The notes beneath the pieces were generated by a model. The model was not told where the DNA came from, ran no database searches, and worked only from the letters and a program-made list of their open reading frames with translations. From assembly GCF_005796185.1 (NCBI RefSeq), contig NZ_VAHM01000010.1, forward strand, positions 1 to 64,000: DNA of 64,000 nt, in the 5' to 3' direction. Origin of the DNA: Pseudarthrobacter sp. NamB4. GTDB lineage: Bacteria > Actinomycetota > Actinomycetes > Actinomycetales > Micrococcaceae. Within the stretch, counting starts at the first letter, position 1. Every line of letters begins with the position of its first letter. Shown here piece by piece: positions 33,165-42,209 of the stretch. A program made the position numbers and the translations under genes.

Positions 33165-35311
33165 GAGCCTTCCCCCTGCGGCGGTTCCTCTCCTTCGGCG
33201 CGGCCGCCGGGGTGCTGGCCTCATCAGCCCTGGTTGCTGCGCCGGCGTCGGCCACTTCACAGCCGCCGGCGGACAGCCTCCCCGGCGCCGCCGTTGAGGC
33301 TGGAAGCTTGGGGCCTTCCCTTTCAGGTTCTTCCTTGTCCGGCACCCTTTCTGCCGCCGCCCTCGCCGAGGCTGCCCAGCGGGACTTGGGCCTTAGTCCG
33401 GAACAGTTCGCCGCGGCAGGGGAGCTGGGGGCCCGGGCCGCAGCTGCCGCCGGGCAGCTCCGCGAAGTTCCTGGCTATTCGGGCATCCGGCTTCAGGACG
33501 GCAGGATCGTGGTGTCCGGAACCGGTCCCGTACTTTCGGCGGCAGTGGCTGCGCTGGCCGGCAGTATCCCTGAACTGGCTGTTGAGGCTCCGCCGGATCC
33601 TGCCGGGGTGGATGGCAGTTCAGCTCCTGCCGTTGCCACTTCCGCCCGCCAGGGCTCCGAGCTTGCACTTAATACCGAGCAGCTCTTCCAAGCCTATGTC
33701 GCCGACGTAGGCCTGCAGGGACTGCAGGCCGTAGTGGATACCGGCGGAAAATTCGTGATCCGGACCGGCGGTATCAATGCTCCGGAAGCGGCCAAGGATG
33801 GCACTGCCTTGGGGGCCCGTGCGTCAAGCACTGCGGGGGCAGGTGACGGCAGGGTATCGCCGGCCGAGTTTGCCTCCAGGTTCGCGAATGTGGAGCTCGA
33901 CGACGCCGCCCCGCTTGCGCTGGAGGCGGATGTTCCCGGGGGAGTCGGCTACCAAGCCGACACCGGCTGGATCTGCTCCACAGGTTTTTCCGCATTCGAT
34001 CCCACGGGCCTGCCGGCAGTTTTGACTGCCGGGCACTGTGCCTCCGACGGGACCGCCAAGACCGCTGAGCTTCTGCTTCAGGGTGTTCCGGCCGGGCATT
34101 TGGGCAGTTTTGGGTTCAGCCAGTTCGGCGGCCCGGGAAACTCCTGGGTCCTGGACCCCGAAACCCCCACTGGCCCGGGCAACATGGCACTTACGGACCC
34201 GGGCAACGTGGGAACAGATATTGCCGTGATCGGATCCTTGCGCCCTGACCTGGACCCCTTGCCCGCCGCCAGCACGTGGGGCGATACGACGCAGGCGGGA
34301 CCTGATGTGAAGATCATTGGCAAAGCCGATCCCGTGGTCGGGATGCCCGTCTGCCGTTCCGGAAGGACCTCGGCCTGGTCCTGCGGCATTGTTGATGCGG
34401 TGGGAATCTTCATCGTGCCCGGGCCGAACTACGTAGAGCCCACGGAGGGGAGTGAGCCTACTGAACCCCTGGATCTGAGGGCCTTTAACGGGTTCCTCTC
34501 CTATGGTGTCCAGTCCAGTGGAGGTGATTCCGGTGGTCCCTATGTCAGCGGGAACTATGCTGTGGGAACGCACGCCGCAGGTGATGCCGCCCCTGAGCGG
34601 GACCAGCCGCCACTGCCCAACTTCGCTGTCGGTGCCACCCTGACGGACAGTCTCGCCGTCCTTCCCGGGTACCAGTTGGAGTTGTTCCTCAACAAGCCTG
34701 CCGTTGTGTCCCCGGCCCCTGGGACCGTCTACGAGCCCGGCCAGATGATCAGCGGTAATGTCCATGCAGCCCCCGCCACCGAGGTTGCGGCAGGATCCGC
34801 AGTCCGGATCAGCGTCCAGGGGCGGCAGCCCTCCGAAGTCCCCGTGAACCCGGACGGAAGCTGGAGTTTCACGGCGCCGGACAGCAGGGAAGTGCTCCGG
34901 TTCAGCGCGGAGACCGTCAACGGCTTCAGTGCCTCCGGGGCCGTGAGCTTCGAGTTCGAGCCAGCGCCTGCCGAGCCGGCGCCTGCCGGACCAGCGCCAG
35001 CGGCCCCGCAAGAACCAGCTGCGGCCCAGCCATCACCATCCAACCCGGGCAAGCCTGCCCAGGCCCCAACCGGTCCTTCCCCGGATGGCGATGCCGCCGT
35101 CATCGTACCCGTCCCTGTACAAACCCCTCCTGCCGGCCTTGCGGACACTGGCAACGGCGCAGGCAACAATGCGCGAAACCTGCCCCGCGCAGGTGACCTC
35201 GCATATACCGGCTTCAGCGCGCTTCCCGCGGCTGGCGCGGCCGCCGGCGTCATCGCTGTGGGCGGGGTGCTGGTTGCCCTGGTTCGCCGCCGGCGGCTCC
35301 CGTCGGGATAG
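33161..35311 (+). CDS. Secreted trypsin-like serine protease with sortase-type LAxTG anchor
   Basis: This 716-residue preproprotein has a signal peptide (residues 1-32, ending PASA), a probable pro-region to about 250, an S1 protease domain with His292 (TAGHC), Asp353 (GTDIAVIG) and Ser457 (GGDSGGP), then a beta domain, a Pro/Ala-rich spacer and a cell-wall sorting end: LAYTG (680-684), a hydrophobic helix and RRRR. LAxTG is the motif of class E sortases. A second LADTG lies at 660-664. The protease is therefore probably cell-wall anchored. ATG 33161 overlaps the upstream stop. No sortase gene is in the window. Confidence 0.9.
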   Translation: MRAFPLRRFLSFGAAAGVLASSALVAAPASATSQPPADSLPGAAVEAGSLGPSLSGSSLSGTLSAAALAEAAQRDLGLSPEQFAAAGELGARAAAAAGQLREVPGYSGIRLQDGRIVVSGTGPVLSAAVAALAGSIPELAVEAPPDPAGVDGSSAPAVATSARQGSELALNTEQLFQAYVADVGLQGLQAVVDTGGKFVIRTGGINAPEAAKDGTALGARASSTAGAGDGRVSPAEFASRFANVELDDAAPLALEADVPGGVGYQADTGWICSTGFSAFDPTGLPAVLTAGHCASDGTAKTAELLLQGVPAGHLGSFGFSQFGGPGNSWVLDPETPTGPGNMALTDPGNVGTDIAVIGSLRPDLDPLPAASTWGDTTQAGPDVKIIGKADPVVGMPVCRSGRTSAWSCGIVDAVGIFIVPGPNYVEPTEGSEPTEPLDLRAFNGFLSYGVQSSGGDSGGPYVSGNYAVGTHAAGDAAPERDQPPLPNFAVGATLTDSLAVLPGYQLELFLNKPAVVSPAPGTVYEPGQMISGNVHAAPATEVAAGSAVRISVQGRQPSEVPVNPDGSWSFTAPDSREVLRFSAETVNGFSASGAVSFEFEPAPAEPAPAGPAPAAPQEPAAAQPSPSNPGKPAQAPTGPSPDGDAAVIVPVPVQTPPAGLADTGNGAGNNARNLPRAGDLAYTGFSALPAAGAAAGVIAVGGVLVALVRRRRLPSG

Positions 35312-35320
35312 GGCATAGGG

Positions 35321-35773
35321 CTACTTGTGGTGGCGCCTCATCAGCAGGTTGGTGATGCGCAGGGTGCAGAGCCGCTGGCCGGCCTCATTGGTGATGAGTA
35401 CCTCGTGGGTGGTGATGGTGCCGCCCAGGTGGATCGGCGTGGCGGTGATGGTGACCTGCCCCTCCCGTGCCGAGCGGTGATGGGTGGCGGAAACATCCAC
35501 GCCCACCGCCGTCTTTCCCAGCCTGCTCGCATGGATGACCGCGGCCCAGGAACCCACGGCTTCGCCTACCGCCAAAGATGCGCCCCCGTGCAGGAGGCCA
35601 AATGACTGCCTGTTCCCCTCGACGGGCATGGTAGCCACCACCCGCTCCACGGACTCCTCGAGGATTTTCACGCCCATCTTCTCGTCCAGCTCGCCGAGCG
35701 TGATCTTCCACAGTTCGTGATCGATGGCGGGCTGGGTTTCCGCGGCTGTGTCCTCGGGTGACGGGGTGCTCAT
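35321..35773 (-). CDS. menI: Hotdog-fold acyl-CoA thioesterase, MenI/YdiI-like
   Basis: This 150-residue protein has QSFGLLHGGASLAVGEAVGS, which matches E. coli YdiI/MenI (KQPFGLLHGGAS...E) with identical spacing of the catalytic Gln56, His62 and Glu71, and the later HHRSAREGQV segment also matches. MenI hydrolyses 1,4-dihydroxy-2-naphthoyl-CoA between MenB and MenA. The gene lies 18 kb from menB and beside paaZ, so an alternative role in removing phenylacetate-pathway acyl-CoAs cannot be excluded. The symbol is by similarity. Confidence 0.78.
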   Translation of the reverse strand: MSTPSPEDTAAETQPAIDHELWKITLGELDEKMGVKILEESVERVVATMPVEGNRQSFGLLHGGASLAVGEAVGSWAAVIHASRLGKTAVGVDVSATHHRSAREGQVTITATPIHLGGTITTHEVLITNEAGQRLCTLRITNLLMRRHHK

Positions 35774-35866
35774 GTGCTCTCCTCATTGGTGGCGGCGTGG
35801 CAGGGCCCTTTCCAGTGTGCACCAGACTCCTAGTGTGCAGCGGGCACATTCCTGTATGGTAAATAT

Positions 35867-35890
35867 ATTACCGAACGGACGGTCAGTAAT
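35867..35890. promoter_or_regulatory. paaR box: TetR (PaaR)-type operator between menI-like gene and paaZ
   Basis: An imperfect 24-bp palindrome: ATTAC(C)GAACGG in the left half and ACGGTCAGTAAT in the right. It contains ACCG-AA-CG-GA-CGGT-C-AGT, an exact match to the core of the Corynebacterium PaaR motif as I recall it. It lies 46 bp before paaZ. Confidence 0.7.
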
Positions 35891-35935
35891 CATGGCCGCT
35901 TCTGTCTGCCCCTTTGTTGGAAGGACCCGTCAACG

Positions 35936-38047
35936 ATGACCACCACTGCCACAGCTCCCCAGGCCACGGTTGACACCGTGGAGACAGTCCCCAGCTTCAT
36001 CATGGATTCCTGGTGGACCCCCGACGCCGGAGCGTCAGCGTCTGCAATGCCCGTCCGGGATGCGAGCACGGGGCAGATCCTGGCGAAGGTGAGCACGGAG
36101 GGGCTGGACCTTGCCGCCGTTGTGGAGTACGGCCGGACCACCGGGCAGGCGGAACTCGGCCAGCTGACCTTCCACCAGCGTGCCCTCAAGCTCAAGGAGC
36201 TGGCACAGTACCTTCACGCCCGGCGGGAGCACTTTTACACCTTCTCGGCGCAGACGGGCGCCACCAAAGTGGACTCCATGATCGACATCGACGGCGGCAT
36301 CGGCGTCCTCTTCACGTTCGGTTCCAAGGGCCGGCGCGAACTGCCCAACTCCCAGGTGGTGGTGGACGGGCCTATGGAGGTGCTGTCCAAGGACGGGTCC
36401 TTCGCCGGCGAGCACATCTACACCCGAATCCCCGGTGTTGCCGTACAGATCAACGCCTTCAACTTCCCGGTCTGGGGGATGCTGGAGAAATTCGCCCCCG
36501 CCTTTATCGCAGGGGTTCCCACCATCGTGAAGCCTGCCACTCCCACCGGCTACGTAGCGGCGGCCGTGGTCAAGGCCATTGTTGAATCCAACATCCTCCC
36601 CAAGGGTTCGCTGCAGCTGATCTCCGGTTCCGTCCGCGGCCTGCTGGATGTCCTGGACTACCGCGACCTGGTGGCCTTTACCGGCTCTGCCTCCACCGCG
36701 CTGTCCCTGAAATCCCACCCGAATGTGGTCCAAGGCGGGGTGCGGTTCACTTCCGAGACCGACTCCCTCAACGCCGCCATCCTTGGCCCGGACGCCGTAG
36801 AGGGCACCCCGGAATTCGACGCCTTCGTGAAGTCCGTGGTTACCGAAATGACGGCCAAGGCCGGGCAGAAGTGCACCGCCATCCGCCGCGCCATTGTGCC
36901 GCAGGAGCACGTCCCGGCGGTATCCGCCGCCATTGGCAAGCGCATCCAGGAGCGGATAGTGCTGGGGGACCCGCGCGCCGACGGCGTAACCATGGGCGCG
37001 CTCGCCTCCGTGGAACAGCTTGAGGATGTGCGGGCAGCAGTGCAGTCCATGCTCGACGCCGGAGGTGAGCTCGCGTACGGAACGCTGGATTCGCCGTCGG
37101 TCACCTCTGCGGACGGTTCCACCGGGGTGGTGGACGGCGGAGCATTCATGGCGCCGGTCCTGCTCAGATGGCAGGACCCCGAGGCGGAGGAGGTCCACTC
37201 GCTGGAGGCGTTCGGGCCCGTTTCATCGGTGATCGGGTACAACGACCTTTCCGACGCCGTGCGGCTCGCCGCCAAGGGCAGCGGCTCACTGGTGGCAACG
37301 GTCTGCACCAACGATCCCTCGGTGGCGCGCGAACTGGTCTCCGGCATTGCCGCGCACCACGGCCGCGTTCTGATGCTCAACCGGGAGGATGCCCGCAGCT
37401 CCACCGGCCACGGCTCGCCCGTGCCGCACCTGGTCCATGGGGGTCCCGGCCGTGCCGGCGGGAGCGAAGAGCTGGGCGGCATCCGCTCCGTGATGCACCA
37501 CATGCAGCGCACCGCCATCCAGGGTTCGCCGAACATGCTCACCGCCGTCACTGGCATGTGGCACGCCGGCGCGGACCGCAACTTCACGCTCGAGACCGAG
37601 GGGACGCACCCGTTCCGCAAGTCCCTGGAGACGTTGCGGATTGGCGACGCCGTCCGGTCCGACCTGCGGCAGGTCACCCTTGAGGACATCACCGCATTCG
37701 CAGACTCCACGGGCGATACCTTCTACGCCCACACCAACCAGGAAGCGGCGGAAGCCAACCCGTTCTTCCCGGGCATCGTGGCGCATGGGTACCTACTGCT
37801 GGCGTGGGGCGCGGGACTGTTCGTGGAGCCTGCGCCGGGCCCGGTCCTGGCCAACTACGGGCTTGAAAACCTGCGCTTCATCACGCCCGTGGCTGCGGGG
37901 GACTCCATCCGGGTGACCCTGACCGCCAAGAAGATCACCCCCCGCGAGACGGACGAGTACGGCGAGGTGGCCTGGGACGCGGTCCTTACCAACCAGAACG
38001 ACGAGATCGTGGCCACCTACGACGTCCTCACTCTCGTCGAAAAGTAG
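35936..38047 (+). CDS. paaZ: Phenylacetate degradation bifunctional protein PaaZ
   Basis: This 703-residue fusion has an N-terminal aldehyde dehydrogenase domain (about 15-530, catalytic Cys313 in AGQKCTAIRR and ETDSLNAA) and a C-terminal MaoC-like enoyl-CoA hydratase domain (about 545-703; FFPGIVAHGYLLL). PaaZ opens the oxepin-CoA ring and oxidises the resulting aldehyde to 3-oxo-5,6-dehydrosuberyl-CoA. ATG 35936 is used, preceded by GGAAGG. The paaABCDE oxygenase genes are not in the window, so the pathway is split here. Confidence 0.95.
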   Translation: MTTTATAPQATVDTVETVPSFIMDSWWTPDAGASASAMPVRDASTGQILAKVSTEGLDLAAVVEYGRTTGQAELGQLTFHQRALKLKELAQYLHARREHFYTFSAQTGATKVDSMIDIDGGIGVLFTFGSKGRRELPNSQVVVDGPMEVLSKDGSFAGEHIYTRIPGVAVQINAFNFPVWGMLEKFAPAFIAGVPTIVKPATPTGYVAAAVVKAIVESNILPKGSLQLISGSVRGLLDVLDYRDLVAFTGSASTALSLKSHPNVVQGGVRFTSETDSLNAAILGPDAVEGTPEFDAFVKSVVTEMTAKAGQKCTAIRRAIVPQEHVPAVSAAIGKRIQERIVLGDPRADGVTMGALASVEQLEDVRAAVQSMLDAGGELAYGTLDSPSVTSADGSTGVVDGGAFMAPVLLRWQDPEAEEVHSLEAFGPVSSVIGYNDLSDAVRLAAKGSGSLVATVCTNDPSVARELVSGIAAHHGRVLMLNREDARSSTGHGSPVPHLVHGGPGRAGGSEELGGIRSVMHHMQRTAIQGSPNMLTAVTGMWHAGADRNFTLETEGTHPFRKSLETLRIGDAVRSDLRQVTLEDITAFADSTGDTFYAHTNQEAAEANPFFPGIVAHGYLLLAWGAGLFVEPAPGPVLANYGLENLRFITPVAAGDSIRVTLTAKKITPRETDEYGEVAWDAVLTNQNDEIVATYDVLTLVEK

Positions 38048-38130
38048 CCCCACCCCGTCTCAAAGAGGGAAAAAGGCCGGGTCTTTTTGGCGGGCGGAAG
38101 CGTAAAATTCTGCCCGTAGGAGGTGGCCAC

Positions 38131-38538
38131 ATGAGCCTAAGAATGAACACAGCCACAACCGTCCTGCCAGTCGATGACGCAGTGCGGGCCCGGAGGTTCT
38201 ACACCGAAAAACTCGGACTCCCGCACCGCGGCAATGCAGACGACGGAAGCGAACTACTCGGCAGCGACGGCGGTCCCATGCTGCAGTTGATGCCGGTCTC
38301 GGACGGCAAGCACTCCGAACACACCGCCTTGAGCTTCGAGGTCACGGACATCGAGAAGACCGTCCGGGACATGGAGGCAAGGGGCGTGCAGTTCCAGGAC
38401 TACGACCTGCCGAACCTGAAGACAGAGAACCACATCTGCACCACCAATTCCGAGAAGTGCGCGTGGTTCATGGATACCGAGCACAACATCCTCTGCGTCC
38501 ACGAGAAGCTCGGCGTCCAGGCCGAATACGAGCTCTAG
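38131..38538 (+). CDS. VOC family protein
   Basis: This 135-residue protein has the two-module vicinal oxygen chelate layout (TTVLPVDDAVRARRFYTEKLGLP; HTALSFEVTDIEKTVRDME; WFMDTEHNILCVHEKL). A strong ribosome binding site, AGGAGGTGG, lies 5-6 bases before ATG 38131. The metal ligand set is not clear and the substrate is unknown. A perfect hairpin terminator follows at 38572-38609. Confidence 0.87.
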   Translation: MSLRMNTATTVLPVDDAVRARRFYTEKLGLPHRGNADDGSELLGSDGGPMLQLMPVSDGKHSEHTALSFEVTDIEKTVRDMEARGVQFQDYDLPNLKTENHICTTNSEKCAWFMDTEHNILCVHEKLGVQAEYEL

Positions 38539-38571
38539 CGCAGCGCCGTCAAACGAAAGTCGTGAAGCGAC

Positions 38572-38609
38572 AGCAGGGGCGCCCCGGGATAATCCGGGGC
38601 GCCCCTGCT
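38572..38609 (+). terminator. Intrinsic terminator, 16-bp perfect stem
   Basis: The stem arms are 38572-38587 and 38594-38609 with a 6-base loop GATAAT and no mismatch; TTG follows. It lies between the convergent VOC gene and the 38644-38949 gene and could serve both strands. Confidence 0.85.
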
Positions 38610-38643
38610 TGTCAGGATGGCCGGTGGTGACCGGTCCGAGATG

Positions 38644-38949
38644 TCAGGACTCGGCGCCGCCGTGCAGGCCGTCGTCGCTGCTGTCATCCTCCGGGCCCGT
38701 CCCGCGTCCGCTGTCGCTCTGGTCGGAGCGGTCCATGTTGCCGCGTGCTTCCGCCATGGTGGGGCCGCCCGAGGGGACGCTGTAGGTGTCCGGCCGGATG
38801 CCGTGGGCCTGTTCCTCGATCAGGGCCTGCTCTTCGCTGAAGCGGATCACGTTGGCCTCGTCGCCGGCGTCGCCGGGAATGTCCTCGCGGACCTGGGAGG
38901 GATCCGGGACGATGAAGCCGGCATCCGGTTCTTCTTTGGGGTGGCTCAT
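38644..38949 (-). CDS. Acidic hypothetical protein
   Basis: I do not recognise this 101-residue protein. It is hydrophilic and acidic, with a Glu/Ala-rich central helix (FSEEQALIEEQAHGI) and a disordered Asp/Ser/Gly-rich C-terminus. There is no signal peptide or membrane segment. ATG 38949 has AGGAAGG about 9 bases upstream. It starts 13 bp after the HtrA-like gene on the same strand, so the two are probably co-transcribed. Confidence 0.72.
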   Translation of the reverse strand: MSHPKEEPDAGFIVPDPSQVREDIPGDAGDEANVIRFSEEQALIEEQAHGIRPDTYSVPSGGPTMAEARGNMDRSDQSDSGRGTGPEDDSSDDGLHGGAES

Positions 38950-38962
38950 TTTTCTTACCTTC

Positions 38963-40096
38963 CTATCGGGTGTTTCCTGTTGGCCGGTCGATAAGGTCCG
39001 CCTTGAGGTCAAGGCTCTGGTCCTCCCGCTTGACCTTGAATCCCACGGTGTCCCCGGGGTTGCGGTTGCGGAGTTCGGCCAGCAGCTTCTCCGGCGAGGC
39101 CAGTTCGACGCCTTCCATGGACTCCAGCACGTCACCGGGCCGGATACCGGCCCGGCCCGCCGGGCCGTCCTCGTCCACGGCCAGAACCACGACGCCGGTG
39201 CTGGCGTCGATGCCCAACTGTTCGGCAATCTGCGCCGTCAGTTCCCCCGGTGTCAGGCCCAGATAGGCGTGTTCGGCGGTGCCGTCCGCCAGTAGTTCCT
39301 CGGCCACCTCGACTGCGGTGGCAGCGGGGATGGCGAAGCCGAGCGCCACGGCGCCGGCTGACGGCGGGATGTACGCCTCGCTGATGCCGATGATCTCGCC
39401 GCGCATATTGATGACCGCACCGCCGGAGTTGCCCGGGCTGATGGGGGCGTCGGTCTGGATCAGGTCCACCAGGGAAAGGCTGTTGGAAGCGGAGCCCGGA
39501 ATGGAGCGGTGCAAGCCGGAGATGATGCCGGAGGTAGCGGTGTTTTCAAAGCCGAGCGGCGAACCCAGCACCAGCGCACCCTCACCCACCTGCGGCAGGG
39601 TGGTCTGGTAGACGGGCTTGGGCAGTCCGGTGCGGTTGGCCTGGACCAGGGCAAGATCGGTGACGGGATCAGCGGCCCTGACGGTGCCCTCCACCCGCTG
39701 GCCGTCGGCGAAGGCGACCTCCACCCTGTCGTTGCCCCTGATCACATGCTCGTTGGTGAGGATGAGGCCGTCCTCGGAGTAGACCACGCCGCTGCCCAGT
39801 CCGCCTTCGGTGAAGATGGTCACCACTGAGGGTGCAAGGTTCTCCACCAGCTGGGGAATGTCACCCGAAGCGGCCGGCGCCTGGGGAGCGGCAGTGCTGC
39901 CGGTCGTGCTGCCACGCGTGGCGGTGGAGGTTGCTCCGGCGGCAGAAGTCTCGGTGGCTTCCGGGGGAGGGGTACTGCCAGTGCAGGCAGTGAGGGCCAG
40001 GGAGGCTGCCAGCACCAGGCTTCCGGCCGCAGTGCGGACAGCGGCCCTGCCGGCGGGGGCTGGACGGCGCAGTCCGCGGCTGACGGTGGTGCTCAT
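38963..40096 (-). CDS. HtrA/DegP-type serine protease lipoprotein with PDZ domain
   Basis: This 377-residue S1C protease has a signal ending in the lipobox LTAC (Cys38), a disordered Thr/Ser/Ala linker, the trypsin-like domain with His117 (LTNEHVI), Asp147 (VTDLALV) and Ser224 (SPGNSGG), and one C-terminal PDZ domain (about 280-365). It is thus attached to the outer face of the membrane and probably handles misfolded envelope proteins. AAGGAGG precedes ATG 40096. Confidence 0.92.
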   Translation of the reverse strand: MSTTVSRGLRRPAPAGRAAVRTAAGSLVLAASLALTACTGSTPPPEATETSAAGATSTATRGSTTGSTAAPQAPAASGDIPQLVENLAPSVVTIFTEGGLGSGVVYSEDGLILTNEHVIRGNDRVEVAFADGQRVEGTVRAADPVTDLALVQANRTGLPKPVYQTTLPQVGEGALVLGSPLGFENTATSGIISGLHRSIPGSASNSLSLVDLIQTDAPISPGNSGGAVINMRGEIIGISEAYIPPSAGAVALGFAIPAATAVEVAEELLADGTAEHAYLGLTPGELTAQIAEQLGIDASTGVVVLAVDEDGPAGRAGIRPGDVLESMEGVELASPEKLLAELRNRNPGDTVGFKVKREDQSLDLKADLIDRPTGNTR

Positions 40097-40180
40097 GGGC
40101 GGGCCTCCTTCGGATCCTGGCTGGTCCTACCACCGTAGCCGGGGATCAGCAGAAATACCAAGCACCCTTAGTATTTTGGC

Positions 40181-40807
40181 TTACGGCGTAGTGGAGTGCA
40201 GCCCGTCAAAGGCCATGGTGATGACGTCGTCGGCAAGCCGCTCGGGCGAGAGGGATCCGCCCGGCTTGTACCACTCCACGATCGAGTTGATCATGCCGAA
40301 CAGCAGCCTGGTGACGGTGCGCGGGTCGATGTCCTGGCGCAGCGAGCCGTCGTCCCGGGCCGCGGAGATCAGCGCGGCCACCTTGTGGTCGAAGGTCCGT
40401 CGGCGTTCCAGCGCGTCCCGCTCGATTTCCGTGTTGCCCCGCAGCCGCAGGAGCAGCGTGACGAACGGCAGCCGGTCCACCAGCACGGCCACGGTCTGCC
40501 GGAGGACAAACTCCAGGCGTGCATCGGCGGCGCCGGACGTCGCCTCGGGCTGTTCAAGGATGGCCTCGAGCCCGCCGAGGGCGTGGTCGAGGGCGAGCTT
40601 GAGGAGGTCCCCTTTCGAGGGCACGTGATGGTAGATGGCAGATTTTGAGATGCCGAGGTTGTCCGCGAGGATGCCCATGGACGTCGCGTCGTAGCCGTGC
40701 CGGTTGAAGACGTCGACGGCGATGCGCAGCACAGATTGTTGGTCGTATCCGGGGCGGCCGCGTTTCGCGCCGTTGCCGGTACTTGCTGTTTCAGTGGTGC
40801 TGGGCAT
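40181..40807 (-). CDS. paaR: TetR family regulator, probable PaaR
   Basis: This 208-residue protein has an N-terminal TetR helix-turn-helix (residues about 20-65: ATSMGILADNLGISKSAIYHHVPSKGDLL) and a helical ligand-binding domain. It lies directly downstream of paaK, 43 bp apart, with a PaaR-type site at 40825-40838 in that gap. It probably represses the paa genes until phenylacetyl-CoA binds. Assignment to PaaR rests on neighbourhood and operator similarity. Confidence 0.87.
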   Translation of the reverse strand: MPSTTETASTGNGAKRGRPGYDQQSVLRIAVDVFNRHGYDATSMGILADNLGISKSAIYHHVPSKGDLLKLALDHALGGLEAILEQPEATSGAADARLEFVLRQTVAVLVDRLPFVTLLLRLRGNTEIERDALERRRTFDHKVAALISAARDDGSLRQDIDPRTVTRLLFGMINSIVEWYKPGGSLSPERLADDVITMAFDGLHSTTP

Positions 40808-40824
40808 AGACGTTAGTTTCTCAT

Positions 40825-40838
40825 GAACGGTCGGTCAG
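40825..40838 (-). promoter_or_regulatory. paaR box: TetR (PaaR)-type operator before paaR
   Basis: GAACGGTCGGTCAG lies 18 bp upstream of the paaR start and matches one arm plus the centre of the sites at 28484 and 35867. It suggests autoregulation. Confidence 0.55.
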
Positions 40839-40850
40839 CCGGTGCTCGTA

Positions 40851-42203
40851 CTACCCCTTGGGCCGCAGGTCGTAGATTCGGCGCAGCTTGCCGTTGGACC
40901 GCTCCAGCGAGCCCGGCTCCACTACATCCACCTCGCAGGAAGAACCCACGTGAATCTTGATCTGCTCCTTCAAGGTGCGTGCCGCCGTCGTACTCTGCTC
41001 AGCGGTGACGCTGTCCCGGCGCTCGATCTTCACCGTCATCTGGTCCATCCGCTGGCCCTCGGGCCGGGCGAGTTCCAGCTGGAAGTGCGGGCTGAGCTCG
41101 GGGATGCGGAGGGCGATTTCCTCGATCTGCGACGGGAACAGGTTCACGCCGCGCAGGATGATCATGTCGTCGCTGCGGCCGGTGATGCGGCCCATGCGGC
41201 GATGCGCCGGGCGGGCGCTGCCGGGGAGCAGGCGGGTGAGGTCCTTGGTGCGGTACCGGATGATGGGCAGCGCTTCCTTGGTCAGCGAGGTGAACACGAG
41301 CTCGCCGTGTTCGCCGTCGCGCAGGACGTTCTCCTTGCCCACCACCGGGTTGAAGGGGTCGATGATTTCGGGCCGGAAGTGGTCCTCCCAGATGTGGCTG
41401 CCGTCCTGCGTCTCCACTGCCTCCCCGGCGACACCCGGGCCCATCACCTCGGAGAGGCCGTAGATGTCACAGGCCTTGAGGTCCATGGTGACCTCCAGCT
41501 CGTGCCGCATCTCCTCGGTCCACGGCTCGGCGCCCAAAACTGCATGCTTCAGCGAGGTTGAGGTGGGATCGATCCCCATGTGCGCCATGGCGTCCGCGAT
41601 GGTCAGCAGGTAAGTGGGGGTGCACAGGATGGCATCGGGGCTGAAGTCCTGGATCAGCTGGATCTGGCGTTCGGTCTGCCCGCCGGACATCGGGATTACG
41701 GTGCAGCCCAGGGCTTCGGCGCCGGCGTGCGCGCCAAGTCCGCCGGTGAACAGGCCGTAGCCGTAGGCGTTGTGGACCTTCATGCCCGGACGGATGCCGG
41801 AGGCGCGGAAACAGCGGGCCACGAGTTTGGCCCAGTCGGCCAGGTCCTGCTTGGTGTAGCCAACCACGGTGGGACGGCCGGTGGTGCCGGAGCTGGCGTG
41901 GACGCGGGCCACCTCGTTCTGGGGGACAGCGAACATGCCGAACGGATACTCCTGGCGCAGGTCTTCCTTGGTGGTGAAGGGGAAGTTGCCCAGGTCGTCC
42001 AGTTCGCGCAGGTCGCCGGGGTGGACCCCGGCGTCGTCGAACTTGCGCCTGTACAGCGGCACGCGCTCGTAGGCGTAGGCAACGGTGTGCTGCAGGCGGC
42101 TGAGCTGGAGGGCCTCGAGCTCGTCGCGGGACATGGTCTCTTCGCGGTCAAGCCCGGCATCGGCTGTTACAGCGGCGGGGGATTCGGGGGCATGCAGGGT
42201 CAT
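40851..42203 (-). CDS. paaK: Phenylacetate-CoA ligase PaaK
   Basis: This 450-residue adenylating ligase has the phosphate-binding loop SSGTTGRPTVVGYT (about 104-117), the YGLSEVMGPGVA motif, and the C-terminal ILRGVNLFPSQIE segment characteristic of PaaK. It makes phenylacetyl-CoA, the first step and the inducer of the pathway. Only 6 bp separate it from paaI upstream, so the two are one operon from the operator at 42716-42740. Confidence 0.95.
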   Translation of the reverse strand: MTLHAPESPAAVTADAGLDREETMSRDELEALQLSRLQHTVAYAYERVPLYRRKFDDAGVHPGDLRELDDLGNFPFTTKEDLRQEYPFGMFAVPQNEVARVHASSGTTGRPTVVGYTKQDLADWAKLVARCFRASGIRPGMKVHNAYGYGLFTGGLGAHAGAEALGCTVIPMSGGQTERQIQLIQDFSPDAILCTPTYLLTIADAMAHMGIDPTSTSLKHAVLGAEPWTEEMRHELEVTMDLKACDIYGLSEVMGPGVAGEAVETQDGSHIWEDHFRPEIIDPFNPVVGKENVLRDGEHGELVFTSLTKEALPIIRYRTKDLTRLLPGSARPAHRRMGRITGRSDDMIILRGVNLFPSQIEEIALRIPELSPHFQLELARPEGQRMDQMTVKIERRDSVTAEQSTTAARTLKEQIKIHVGSSCEVDVVEPGSLERSNGKLRRIYDLRPKG

Positions 42204-42209
42204 GGTTTC

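Noticed and set aside
38060..38095. Terminator after paaZ
   Set aside because: AAAAAG and CTTTTT can pair around a 7-base loop, but the stem is only 6 bp and AT-rich; I could not support termination there.
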